In this document: one piece after another, positions 26,165-39,400 of the stretch
Layout: the number at the start of each line of letters is the position of its first letter
Position numbering within the stretch: the stretch's first letter is position 1
Source: Gordius sp. MW1
Lineage: Eukaryota; Nematomorpha; Gordioida; Gordea; Gordiidae
DNA length: 64,000 nt
Assembly: GCA_964036665.1 (NCBI GenBank)
Contig: OZ038526.1
Coordinates: forward strand, 13,206,001-13,270,000
Direction of reading: 5' to 3'
Notes under the pieces: model-generated
Seen by the model: the letters and a program-made list of their open reading frames with translations, nothing else
Told to the model about the DNA's origin: nothing
The model's database searches: none
Position numbers and translations under genes: made by a program

Positions 26165-29100
26165 GATGAAAGTTGTCGTTTTCAGACGTGGTTTCTATGA
26201 TCCCAAGTAAAAATTTATCAGAATCTAAAAACTATTACTTTGAAATCATGATCGCATAGAGCAGTTTTCAAAAATTAAGCACTCACGTAGCGATACAACA
26301 AACTAATCGCCACAATAAAACGTTGTCTTTTGTCAAAATGATAGTTCTCGCAGCTTAAAACGGTTTTCGGAAGTCAATCGAGGATAATAGGATTCTCAAA
26401 TTGGCTTACTTTTATATATTTTTTCATGCTCTTTCACATAGAATCGAAAAAAATAAATATTTTTACCTCAAAATTTTTCACATATTTTTCTTTGAACCGT
26501 ATTCATCCGATGAAAGTTGTCGTTTTCAGACGTGGTTTCTATGATCCCAAGTAAAAATTTATCAGAATCTAAAAACTAATACTTTGAAATCATGATCGCA
26601 TAGAGCAGTTTTTAAAAATTAAGCACTACGTTGCGATACAACAAACTAATCGCAACAATAAAACGTTGTCTTTTGTCAAAATGATAGTTCTCGCAGCTTA
26701 AAACCTCTTTTCGGAAGTCAATTGAGGATAATAGGATTCTAATTGGCTTTTTTTATATATTTTTTTATGCTCTTTGACATAGAATCGAAAAAAATAAATA
26801 TTTTTACCTCAAAATTTTTCACATATTTTTCTTTGAACCGTATTCATCCGATGAAAGTTGTCGTTTTCAGACGTGGTTTCTATGATCCCAAGTAAAAATT
26901 TATCAGAATCTAAAAACTATTACTTTGAAATCATGATCGCATAGAGCAGTTTTCAAAAATTAAGCACTCACGTTGCGATACAACAAACTAATCGCAACAA
27001 TAAAACGTAGTCTTTTGTCAAAATGATAGTTCTCGCAAAACCTCTTTTCGGAAGTCAATCGAGGATAATAGGATTCTCAAATTGGCTTACTTTTATATAT
27101 TCTTTCATGCTCTTTCACGTAGAATCGAAAAAAATAAATATTTTTACCTCAAAATTTTTCACATATTTTTCTTTGTACCGTATTCATCCGATGAAAGTTG
27201 TCGTTTTCAGACGTGGTTTCTATGATCCCAAATAAAAATTTATCAGAATGTAAAAACTATTACTTTGAAATTATGATCGCATAGAGCAGTTTTTAAAAAT
27301 TAAGCACTCACGTTGCGATACAACAAACTAATCGCCACAATAAAACGTTGTCTTTTGTCAAAATGATAGTTCTCGCAAAACCTGTTTTCGGAAGTCAATC
27401 GAGGATAATAGGATTCTCAAATTGGCTTACTTTTATATATTCTTTCATGCTCTTTCACATAGAATCGAAAAAAAAAAATATTTTTACCTCAAAATTTTTC
27501 ACATATTTCTCTTTGTACCGTATTCATCCGATGAAAGTTGTCATTTTCAGACGTGGTTTCTATGATCCCAAGTAAAAATTTATCAGAATCTAAAAACTAT
27601 TACTTTGAAATCATGATCGCATAGAGCAGTTTTCAAAAATTAAGCACTCACGTTGCGATACAACAAACTAATCGCAACAATAAAACGTTGTCTTTTGTCA
27701 AAATGATAGTTTTCGCAGCTTAAAACCTCTTTTCGGAAGTCAATCGAGGATAATAGGATTCTCAAATTGGCTTACTTTTATATATTCTTTCATGCTCTTT
27801 TACATAGAATCGAAAAAAATAAATATTTTTACCTCAAAATTTTTCACATATTTTTCTTTGTACCGTATTCATCCGATGAAAGTTGTCGTTTTCAGACGTG
27901 GTTTCTATGATCCCAAGTAAAAATTTATCAGAATGTAAAAACTATTACTTTGAAATTATGATCGCATAGAGCAGTTTTCAAAAATTAAGCACTCACGTTG
28001 CGATACAACAAACTAATCGCAACAATAAAACGTTGTCTTTTGTCAAAATGATAGTTCTCGCAGCTTAAAACCTCTTTTCGGAAGTCAATTGAGGATAATA
28101 GTATTCTAATTGGCTTACTTTTATATAATCTTTCATGCTCTTTCACATAGAATCGAAAAAAATAAATATTTTTACCTCAAAATTTTTCACATATTTTTCT
28201 TTGTACCGTATTCATCCGATGAAAGTTGTCGTTTTCAGACGTGGTTTCTATGATCCCAAGTAAAAATTTATCAGAATCTAAAAACTAATACTTTAAAATC
28301 ATGATCGCATAGAGCAGTTTGCAAAAATTAAGCACTACGTTGCGATACAACAAACTAATCGCAACAATAAAACGTTGTCTTTTGTCAAAATGATAGTTCT
28401 CGCAGCTTAAAACCTCTTTTCGGAAGTCAATTGAGGATAATAGTATTCTAATTGGCTTACTTTTATATATTTTTTCATGCTCTTTGACATAGAATCGAAA
28501 AAAATAAATATTTTTACCTCAAAATTTTTCACATATTTTTCTTTGAACCGTATTCATCCGATGAAAGTTGTCGTTTTCAGACGTGGTTTCTATGATCCCA
28601 AGTAAAAATTTATCAGAATCTAAAAACTATTACTTTGAAATCATGATCGCATAGAGCAGTTTTCGAAAATTAAGCACTCACGTAGCGATACAACAAACTA
28701 ATCGCCACAATAAAACGTTGTCTTTTGTCAAAATGATAGTTCTCGCAGCTTAAAACGGTTTTCGGAAGTCAATCGAGGATAATAGGATTCTCAAATTGGC
28801 TTACTTTTATATATTTTTTCATGCTCTTTCACATAGAATCGAAAAAAATAAATATTTTTTTCGTCAAAATTTTTCACATATTTTTCTTTGAACCGTATTC
28901 ATCCGATGAAAGTTGTCGTTTTCAGACGTGGTTTCTATGATCCCAAGTAAAAATTTATCAGAATCTAAAAACTATTACTTTGAAATCATGATCGCATAGA
29001 GCAGTTTTCAAAAATTAAGCACTCACGTTGCGATACAACAAACTAATCGCCACAATAAAACGTTGTCTTTTGTCAAAATGATAGTTCTCGCAGCTTAAAA

Positions 29101-31298
29101 CGGTTTTCGGAAGTCAATCGAGGATAATAGGATTCGCAAATTGGCTTAATTTTATATATTTTTTCATGCTCTTTCACATAGAATCGAAAAAAATAAATAT
29201 TTTTTCGTCAAAATTTTTCACATATTTTTCTTTGAACCGTATTCATCCGATGAAAGTTGTCGTTTTCAGACGTGGTTTCTATGATCCCAAGTAAAAATTT
29301 ATCAGAATCTAAAAACTTTTACTTTGAAATCATGATCGCATAGAGCAGTTTTCAAAAATTAAGCACTCACGTTGCGATACAACAAACTAATCGCCACAAT
29401 AAAATGTTGTCTTTTGTCAAAATGATAGTTCTCGCAAAACCTCTTTTCGGAAGTCAATCGAGGATAATAGGATTCTCAAATTGGCTTACTTTTATATATT
29501 TTTTCATGCTCTTTCACATAGAATCGAAAAAAATAAATATTTATACCTCAAAAATTTTCACATATTTTTCTTTGAACCGTATTCATCCGATGAAAGTTGT
29601 CGTTTTCAGACGTGGTTTCTAAGATCCCAAGTAAAAATTTATCAGAATCTAAAAACTATTACTTTGAAATCATGATCGCATAGAGCAGTTTTCAAAAATT
29701 AAGCACTCACGTTGCGATACAACAAACTAATCGCCACAATAAAACGTTGTCTTTTGTCAAAATGATAGTTCTCGCAGCTTAAAACGGTTTTCGGAAGTCA
29801 ATCGAGGATAATAGGATTCTCAAATAGGCTTACTTTTATATATTTTTTCATGCTCTTTCACATAGAATCGAAAAAAATAAATATTTTTACCTGAAAATTT
29901 TTCACATATTTTTCTTTTAACCGTATTCATCCGATGAAAGTTGTCGTTTTCAGACGTGGTTTCTATGATCCCAAGTAAAAATTTATCAGAATCTAAAAAC
30001 TATTACTTTGAAATCATGATCGCATAGAGCAGTTTTCAAAAATTAAGCACTCACGTTGCGATACAACAAACTAATCGCAACAATAAAACGTTGTCTTTTG
30101 ATCAAAATGATAGTTCTCGCAGCTTAAAACCTCTTTTCGGAAGTCAATCGAGGATAATAGGATTCTCAAATTGGCTTACTTATATATTTTTTCATGCTCT
30201 TTCACATAGAATCGAAAAAAATAAATATTTTTACCTCAAAATTTTTCACATATTTTTCTTTGAACCGTATTCATCCGATGAAAGTTGTCGTTTTCAGACG
30301 TGGTTTCTATGATCCCAAGTAAAAATTTATCAGAATCTAAAAACTATTACTTTGAAATCATGATCGCATAGAGCAGTTTTCAAAAATTAAGCACTCACGT
30401 AGCGATACAACAAACTAATCGCCACAATAAAACGTTGTCTTTTGTCAAAATGATAGTTCTCGCAGCTTAAAACGGTTTTCGGAAGTCAATCGAGGATAAT
30501 AGGATTCTCAAATTGGCTTACTTTTATATATTTTTTCATGCTCTTTCACATAGAATTGAAAAAAATAAATAGTTTTACCTCAAAATTTTTCACATATTTT
30601 TCTTTGAACCGTATTCATCCGATGAAAGTTGTCGTTTTCAGACGTGGTTTTTATGATCCCAAGTAAAAATTTATCAGAATCTAAAAACTATTACTTTGAA
30701 ATCATGATCGCATAGAGCAGTTTTCAAAAATTAAGCACTCACGTAGCGATACAACAAACTAATCGCCACAATAAAACGTTGTCTTTTGTCAAAATGATAG
30801 TTCTCGCAGCTTAAAACGGTTTTCGGAAGTCAATCGAGGATAATAGGATTCTCAAATTGGCTTACTTTTATATATTTTTTCATGCTCTTTCACATAGAAT
30901 CGAAAAAAATAAATATTTTTACCTCAAAATATTTCACATATTTTTCTTTGAACCGTATTCATCCGATGAAAGTTGTCGTTTTCAGACGTGGTTTCTATGA
31001 TCCCAAGTAAAAATTTATCAGAATCTAAAAACTATTACTTTGAAATCATGATCGCATAGAGCAGTTTTCAAAAATTAAGCACTCACGTTGCGATACAACA
31101 AACTAATCGCCACAATAAAACGTTGTCTTTTGTCAAAATGATAGTTCTCGCAAAACCTCTTTTCGGAAGTCAATCGAGGATAATAGGATTCTGGCTTACT
31201 TTTATATATTTTTTTATGCTCTTTCACATAGAATCGAAAAAAATAAATATTTTTACCTCAAAATTTTTCACATATTTTTCTTTGAACCGTATTCATCC
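26165..31298 (+). repeat. HOR unit of 15 monomers (5134 bp), copy 1
   Basis: Monomer starts: 26165, 26509, 26850, 27190, 27530, 27875, 28218, 28560, 28905, 29249, 29589, 29933, 30277, 30621, 30965. It contains the first monomers in the window with 'ttctttcatg' plus 'tttgtaccg' (from about 27100) and with 'cactacg' (26626). Other marks: 'cctgttttcgg', a T-to-A change giving an 11-A run (27468-27478), 'tttttcgtc' in 28560 and 28905, 'tttatacctc' and 'tctaagatccc' near 29540-29630, and 'cttacttatat' near 30175. It closes with a 334-bp doubly deleted monomer. Confidence 0.93.
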
Positions 31299-34200
31299 GA
31301 TGAAAGTTGTCGTTTTCAGACGTGGTTTCTATGATCCCAAGTAAAAATTTATCAGAATCTAAAAACTATTACTTTGAAATCATGATCGCATAGAGCAGTT
31401 TTCAAAAATTAAGCACTCACGTAGCGATACAACAAACTAATCGCCACAATAAAACGTTGTCTTTTGTCAAAATGATAGTTCTCGCAGCTTAAAACGGTTT
31501 TCGGAAGTCAATCGAGGATAATAGGATTCTCAAATTGGCTTACTTTTATATATTTTTTCATGCTCTTTCACATAGAATCGAAAAAAATAAATATTTTTAC
31601 CTCAAAATTTTTCACATATTTTTCTTTGAACCGTATTCATCCGATGAAAGTTGTCGTTTTCAGACGTGGTTTCTATGATCCCAAGTAAAAATTTATCAGA
31701 ATCTAAAAACTAATACTTTGAAATCATGATCGCATAGAGCAGTTTTTAAAAATGAAGCACTACGTTGCGATACAACAAACTAATCGCAACAATAAAACGT
31801 TGTCTTTTGTCAAAATGATAGTTCTCGCAGCTTAAAACCTCTTTTCGGAAGTCAATTGAGGATAATAGGATTCTAATTGGCTTACTTTTATATATTTTTT
31901 TATGCTCTTTGACATAGAATCGAAAAAAATAAATATTTTTACCTCAAAATTTTTCACATATTTTTCTTTGAACCGTATTCATCCGATGAAAGTTGTCGTT
32001 TTCAGACGTGGTTTCTATGATCCCAAGTAAAAATTTATCAGAATCTAAAAACTATTACTTTGAAATCATGATCGCATAGAGCAGTTTTTAAAAATTAAGC
32101 ACTCACGTTGCGATACAACAAACTAATCGCAACAATAAAACGTAGTCTTTTGTCAAAATGATAGTTCTCGCAAAACCTCTTTTCGGAAGTCAATCGAGGA
32201 TAATAGGATTCTCAAATTGGCTTACTTTTATATATTCTTTCATGCTCTTTCACGTAGAATCGAAAAAAATAAATATTTTTACCTCAAAATTTTTCACATA
32301 TTTTTCTTTGTACCGTATTCATCCGATGAAAGTTGTCGTTTTCAGACGTGGTTTCTATGATCCCAAATAAAAATTTATCAGAATGTAAAAACTATTACTT
32401 TGAAATTATGATCGCATAGAGCAGTTTTCAAAAATTAAGCACTCACGTTGCGATACAACAAACTAATCGCCACAATAAAACGTTGTCTTTTGTCAAAATG
32501 ATAGTTCTCGCAAAACCTGTTTTCGGAAGTCAATCTAGGATAATAGGATTCTCAAATTGGCTTACTTTTATATATTCTTTCATGCTCTTTCACATAGAAT
32601 CGAAAAAAAAAAATATTTTTACCTCAAAATTTTTCACATATTTCTCTTTGTACCGTATTCATCCGATTAAAGTTGTCATTTTCAGACGTGGTTTCTATGA
32701 TCCCAAGTAAAAATTTATCAGAATCTAAAAACTATTACTTTGAAATCATGATCGCATAGAGCAGTTTTCAAAAATTAAGCACTCACGTTGCGATACAACA
32801 AACTAATCGCAACAATAAAACGTTGTCTTTTGTCAAAATGATAGTTTTCGCAGCTTAAAACCTCTTTTCGGAAGTCAATCGAGGATAATAGGATTCTCAA
32901 ATTGGCTTACTTTTATATATTCTTTCATGCTCTTTTACATAGAATCGAAAAAAATAAATATTTTTACCTCAAAATTTTTCACATATTTTTCTTTGTACCG
33001 TATTCATCCGATGAAAGTTGTCGTTTTCAGACGTGGTTTCTATGATCCCAAGTAAAAATTTATCAGAATGTAAAAACTATTACTTTGAAATTATGATCGC
33101 ATAGAGCAGTTTTCAAAAATTAAGCACTCACGTTGCGATACAACAAACTAATCGCAACAATAAAACGTTGTCTTTTGTCAAAATGATAGTTCTCGCAGCT
33201 TAAAACCTCTTTTCGGAAGTCAATTGAGGATAATAGTATTCTAATTGGCTTACTTTTATATAATCTTTCATGCTCTTTCACATAGAATCGAAAAAAATAA
33301 ATATTTTTACCTCAAAATTTTTCACATATTTTTCTTTGTACCGTATTCATCCGATGAAAGTTGTCGTTTTCAGACGTGGTTTCTATGATCCCAAGTAAAA
33401 ATTTATCAGAATCTAAAAACTAATACTTTAAAATCATGATCGCATAGAGCAGTTTTCAAAAATTAAGCACTACGTTGCGATACAACAAACTAATCGCAAC
33501 AATAAAACGTTGTCTTTTGTCAAAATGATAGTTCTCGCAGCTTAAAACCTCTTTTCGGAAGTCAATTGAGGATAATAGTATTCTAATTGGCTTACTTTTA
33601 TATATTTTTTCATGCTCTTTCACATAGAATCGAAAAAAATAAATATTTTTACCTCAAAATTTTTCACATATTTTTCTTTGAACCGTATTCATCCGATGAA
33701 AGTTGTCGTTTTCAGACGTGGTTTCTATGATCCCAAGTAAAAATTTATCAGAATCTAAAAACTATTACTTTGAAATCATGATCGCATAGAGCAGTTTTCG
33801 AAAATTAAGCACTCACGTAGCGATACAACAAACTAATCGCCACAATAAAACGTTGTCTTTTGTCAAAATGATAGTTCTCGTAGCTTAAAACGGTTTTCGG
33901 AAGTCAATCGAGGATAATAGGATTCTCAAATTGGCTTACTTTTATATATTTTTTCATGCTCTTTCACATAGAATCGAAAAAAATAAATATTTTTTTCGTC
34001 AAAATTTTTCACATATTTTTCTTTGAACCGTATTCATCCGATGAAAGTTGTCGTTTTCAGACGTGGTTTCTATGATCCCAAGTAAAAATTTATCAGAATC
34101 TAAAAACTATTACTTTGAAATCATGATCGCATAGAGCAGTTTTCAAAAATTAAGCACTCACGTTGCGATACAACAAACTAATCGCAACAATAAAACGTTG

Positions 34201-36434
34201 TCTTTTGTCAAAATGATAGTTCTCGCAGCTTAAAACCTCTTTTCGGAAGTCAATCGAGGATAATAGGATTCGCAAATTGGCTTACTTTTATATATTTTTT
34301 CATGCTCTTTCACATAGAATCGAAAAAAATAAATATTTTTTCGTCAAAATTTTTCACATATTTTTCTTTGAACCGTATTCATCCGATGAAAGTTGTCGTT
34401 TTCAGACGTGGTTTCTATGATCCCAAGTAAAAATTTATCAGAATCTAAAAACTTTTACTTTGAAATCATGATCGCATAGAGCAGTTTTCAAAAATTAAGC
34501 ACTCACGTTGCGATACAACAAACTAATCGCCACAATAAAATGTTGTCTTTTGTCAAAATGATAGTTCTCGCAAAACCTCTTTTCGGAAGTCAATCGAGGA
34601 TAATAGGATTCTCAAATTGGCTTACTTTTATATATTTTTTCATGCTCTTTCACATAGAATCGAAAAAAATAAATATTTATACCTCAAAAATTTTCACATA
34701 TTTTTCTTTGAACCGTATTCATCCGATGAAAGTTGTCGTTTTCAGACGTGGTTTCTAAGATCCCAAGTAAAAATTTATCAGAATCTAAAAACTATTACTT
34801 TGAAATCATGATCGCATAGAGCAGTTTTCAAAAATTAAGCACTCACGTTGCGATACAACAAACTAATCGCCACAATAAAACGTTGTCTTTTGTCAAAATG
34901 ATAGTTCTCGCAGCTTAAAACGGTTTTCGGAAGTCAATCGAGGATAATAGGATTCTCAAATAGGCTTACTTTTATATATTTTTTCATGCTCTTTCACATA
35001 GAATCGAAAAAAATAAATATTTTTACCTGAAAATTTTTCACATATTTTTCTTTTAACCGTATTCATCCGATGAAAGTTGTCGTTTTCAGACGTGGTTTCT
35101 ATGATCCCAAGTAAAAATTTATCAGAATCTAAAAACTATTACTTTGAAATCATGATCGCATAGAGCAGTTTTCAAAAATTAAGCACTCACGTTGCGATAC
35201 AACAAACTAATCGCAACAATAAAACGTTGTCTTTTGATCAAAATGATAGTTCTCGCAGCTTAAAACCTCTTTTCGGAAGTCAATCGAGGATAATAGGATT
35301 CTCAAATTGGCTTACTTATATATTTTTTCATGCTCTTTCACATAGAATCGAAAAAAATAAATATTTTTACCTCAAAATTTTTCACATATTTTTCTTTGAA
35401 CCGTATTCATCCGATGAAAGTTGTCGTTTTCAGACGTGGTTTCTATGATCCCAAGTAAAAATTTATCAGAATCTAAAAACTATTACTTTGAAATCATGAT
35501 CGCAGAGAGCAGTTTTCAAAAATTAAGCACTGACGTAGCGATACAACAAACTAATCGCCACAATAAAACGTTGTCTTTTGTCAAAATGATAGTTCTCGCA
35601 GCTTAAAACGGTTTTCGGAAGTCAATCGAGGATAATAGGATTCTCAAATTGGCTTACTTTTATATATTTTTTCATGCTCTTTCACATAGAATTGAAAAAA
35701 ATAAATAGTTTTACCTCAAAATTTTTCACATATTTTTCTTTGAACCGTATTCATCCGATGAAAGTTGTCGTTTTCAGACGTGGTTTCTATGATCCCAAGT
35801 AAAAATTTATCAGAATCTAAAAACTATTACTTTGAAATCATGATCGCATAGAGCAGTTTTCAAAAATTAAGCACTCACGTAGCGATACAACAAACTAATC
35901 GCCACAATAAAACGTTGTCTTTTGTCAAAATAATAGTTCTCGCAGCTTAAAACGGTTTTCGGAAGTCAATCGAGGATAATAGGATTCTCAAATTGGCTTA
36001 CTTTTATATATTTTTTCATGCTCTTTCACATAGAATCGAAAAAAATAAATATTTTTACCTCAAAATTTTTCACATATTTTTCTTTGAACCGTATTCATCC
36101 GATGAAAGTTGTCGTTTTCAGACGTGGTTTCTATGATCCCAAGTAAAAATTTATCAGAATCTAAAAACTATTACTTTGAAATCATGATCGCATAGAGCAG
36201 TTTTCAAAAATTAAGCACTCACGTTGCGATACAACAAACTAATCGCCACAATAAAACGTTGTCTTTTGTCAAAATGATAGTTCTCGCAAAACCTCTTTTC
36301 GGAAGTCAATCGAGGATAATAGGATTCTGGCTTACTTTTATATATTTTTTTATGCTCTTTCACATAGAATCGAAAAAAATAAATATTTTTACCTCAAAAT
36401 TTTTCACATATTTTTCTTTGAACCGTATTCATCC
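31299..36434 (+). repeat. HOR unit of 15 monomers (5136 bp), copy 2
   Basis: Monomer starts: 31299, 31643, 31985, 32325, 32665, 33010, 33353, 33695, 34040, 34385, 34725, 35069, 35413, 35757, 36101. Order and markers match copy 1. Differences seen include 'gattaaag' at 32665 where copies 1 and 3 have 'gatgaaag', 'caatctagg' near 32533, 'aaaatgaagc' near 31750, 'ctcgtagc' near 33879, 'aaaataatag' near 35929 and 'gcagagagc' near 35503. Monomer 34040 carries 'cctcttttcgg' where copy 1 has 'cggttttcgg', so a conversion or exchange has swapped this marker. Confidence 0.93.
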
Positions 36435-39400
36435 GATGAAAGTTGTCGTTTTCAGACGTGGTTTCTATGATCCCAAGTAAAAATTTATCAGAATCTAAAA
36501 ACTATTACTTTGAAATCATGATCGCATAGAGCAGTTTTCAAAAATTAAGCACTCACGTAGCGATACAACAAACTAATCACCACAATAAAACGTTGTCTTT
36601 TGTCAAAATGATAGTTCTCGCAGCTTAAAACGGTTTTCGGAAGTCAATCGAGGATAATAGGATTCTCAAATTGGCTTACTTTTATATATTTTTTCATGCT
36701 CTTTCACATAGAATCGAAAAAAATAAATATTTTTACCTCAAAATTTTTCACATATTTTTCTTTGAACCGTATTCATCCGATGAAAGTTGTCGTTTTCAGA
36801 CGTGGTTTCTATGATCCCAAGTAAAAATTTATCAGAATCTAAAAACTAATACTTTGAAATCATGATCGCATAGAGCAGTTTTTAAAAATTAAGCACTACG
36901 TTGCGATACAACAAACTAATCGCAACAATAAAACGTTGTCTTTTGTCAAAATGATAGTTCTCGCAGCTTAAAACCTCTTTTCGGAAGTCAATTGAGGATA
37001 ATAGGATTCTAATTGGCTTACTTTTATATATTTTTTTATGCTCTTTGACATAGAATCGAAAAAAATAAATATTTTTACCTCAAAATTTTTCACATATTTT
37101 TCTTTGAACCGTATTCATCCGATGAAAGTTGTCGTTTTCAGACGTGGTTTCTATGATCCCAAGTAAAAATTTATCAGAATCTAAAAACTATTACTTTGAA
37201 ATCATGATCGCATAGAGCAGTTTTTAAAAATTAAGCACTCACGTTGCGATACAACAAACTAATCGCAACAATAAAACGTAGTCTTTTGTCAAAATGATAG
37301 TTCTCGCAAAACCTCTTTTCGGAAGTCAATCGAGGATAATAGGATTCTCAAATTGGCTTACTTTTATATATTCTTTCATGCTCTTTCACGTAGAATCGAA
37401 AAAAATAAATATTTTTACCTCAAAATTTTTCACATATTTTTCTTTGTACCGTATTCATCCGATGAAAGTTGTCGTTTTCAGACGTGGTTTCTATGATCCC
37501 AAATAAAAATTTATCAGAATGTAAAAACTATTACTTTGAAATTATGATCGCATAGAGCAGTTTTCAAAAATTAAGCACTCACGTTGCGATACAACAAACT
37601 AATCGCCACAATAAAACGTTGTCTTTTGTCAAAATGATAGTTCTCGCAAAACCTGTTTTCGGAAGTCAATCGAGGATAATAGGATTCTCAAATTGGCTTA
37701 CTTTTATATATTCTTTCATGCTCTTTCACATAGAATCGAAAAAAAAAAAAATATTTTTACCTCAAAATTTTTCACATATTTCTCTTTGTACCGTATTCAT
37801 CCGATGAAAGTTGTCATTTTCAGACGTGGTTTCTATGATCCCAAGTAAAAATTTATCAGAATCTAAAAACTATTACTTTGAAATCATGATCGCATAGAGC
37901 AGTTTTCAAAAATTAAGCACTCACGTTGCGATACAACAAACTAATCGCAACAATAAAACGTTGTCTTTTGTCAAAATGATAGTTTTCGCAGCTTAAAACC
38001 TCTTTTCGGAAGTCAATCGAGGATAATAGGATTCTCAAATTGGCTTACTTTTATATATTCTTTCATGCTCTTTTACATAGAATCGAAAAAAATAAATATT
38101 TTTACCTCAAAATTTTTCACATATTTTTCTTTGTACCGTATTCATCCGATGAAAGTTGTCGTTTTCAGACGTGGTTTCTATGATCCCAAGTAAAAATTTA
38201 TCAGAATGTAAAAACTATTACTTTGAAATTATGATCGCATAGAGCAGTTTTCAAAAATTAAGCACTCACGTTGCGATACAACAAACTAATCGCAACAATA
38301 AAACGTTGTCTTTTGTCAAAATGATAGTTCTCGCAGCTTAAAACATCTTTTCGGAAGTCAATTGAGGATAATAGTATTCTAATTGGCTTACTTTTATATA
38401 ATCTTTCATGCTCTTTCACATAGAATCGAAAAAAATAAATATTTTTACCTCAAAATTTTTCACATATTTTTCTTTGTACCGTATTCATCCGATGAAAGTT
38501 GTCGTTTTCAGACGTGGTTTCTATGATCCCAAGTAAAAATTTATCAGAATCTAAAAACTAATACTTTAAAATCATGATCGCATAGAGCAGTTTTCAAAAA
38601 TTAAGCACTACGTTGCGATACAACAAACTAATCGCAACAATAAAACGTTGTCTTTTGTCAAAATGATAGTTCTCGCAGCTTAAAACCTCTTTTCGGAAGT
38701 CAATTGAGGATAATAGTATTCTAATTGGCTTACTTTTATATATTTTTTCATGCTCTTTGACATAGAATCGAAAAAAATAAATATTTTTACCTCAAAATTT
38801 TTCACATATTTTTCATTGAACCGTATTCATCCGATGAAAGTTGTCGTTTTCAGACGTGGTTTCTATGATCCCAAGTAAAAATTTATCAGAATCTAAAAAC
38901 TATTACTTTGAAATCATGATCGCATAGAGCAGTTTTCGAAAATTAAGCACTCACGTAGCGATACAACAAACTAATCGCCACAATAAAACGTTGTCTTTTG
39001 TCAAAATGATAGTTCTCGCAGCTTAAAACGGTTTTCGGAAGTCAATCGAGGATAATAGGATTCTCAAATTGGCTTACTTTTATATATTTTTTCATGCTCT
39101 TTCACATAGAATCGAAAAAAATAAATATTTTTTCGTCAAAATTTTTCACATAAGCACTCACGTTGCGATACAACAAACTAATCGCCACAATAAAACGTTG
39201 TCTTTTGTCAAAATGATAGTTCTCGCAGCTTAAAACCTCTTTTCGGAAGTCAATCGAGGATAATAGGATTCGCAAATTGGCTTACTTTTATATATTTTTT
39301 CATGCTCTTTCACATAGAATCGAAAAAAATAAATATTTTTTCGTCAAAATTTTTCACATATTTTTCTTTGAACCGTATTCATCCGATGAAAGTTGTCGTT

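Noticed and set aside
28853-28870. Transposon or other insertion at the 'tttttcgtc' patch
   Set aside because: Monomer length is unchanged to within a base or two and no terminal repeats or target duplication are visible.
35421-35606. A longer open frame created where 'gcatagagc' became 'gcagagagc'
   Set aside because: One substitution removes a stop codon in one monomer; the frame is otherwise ordinary satellite.
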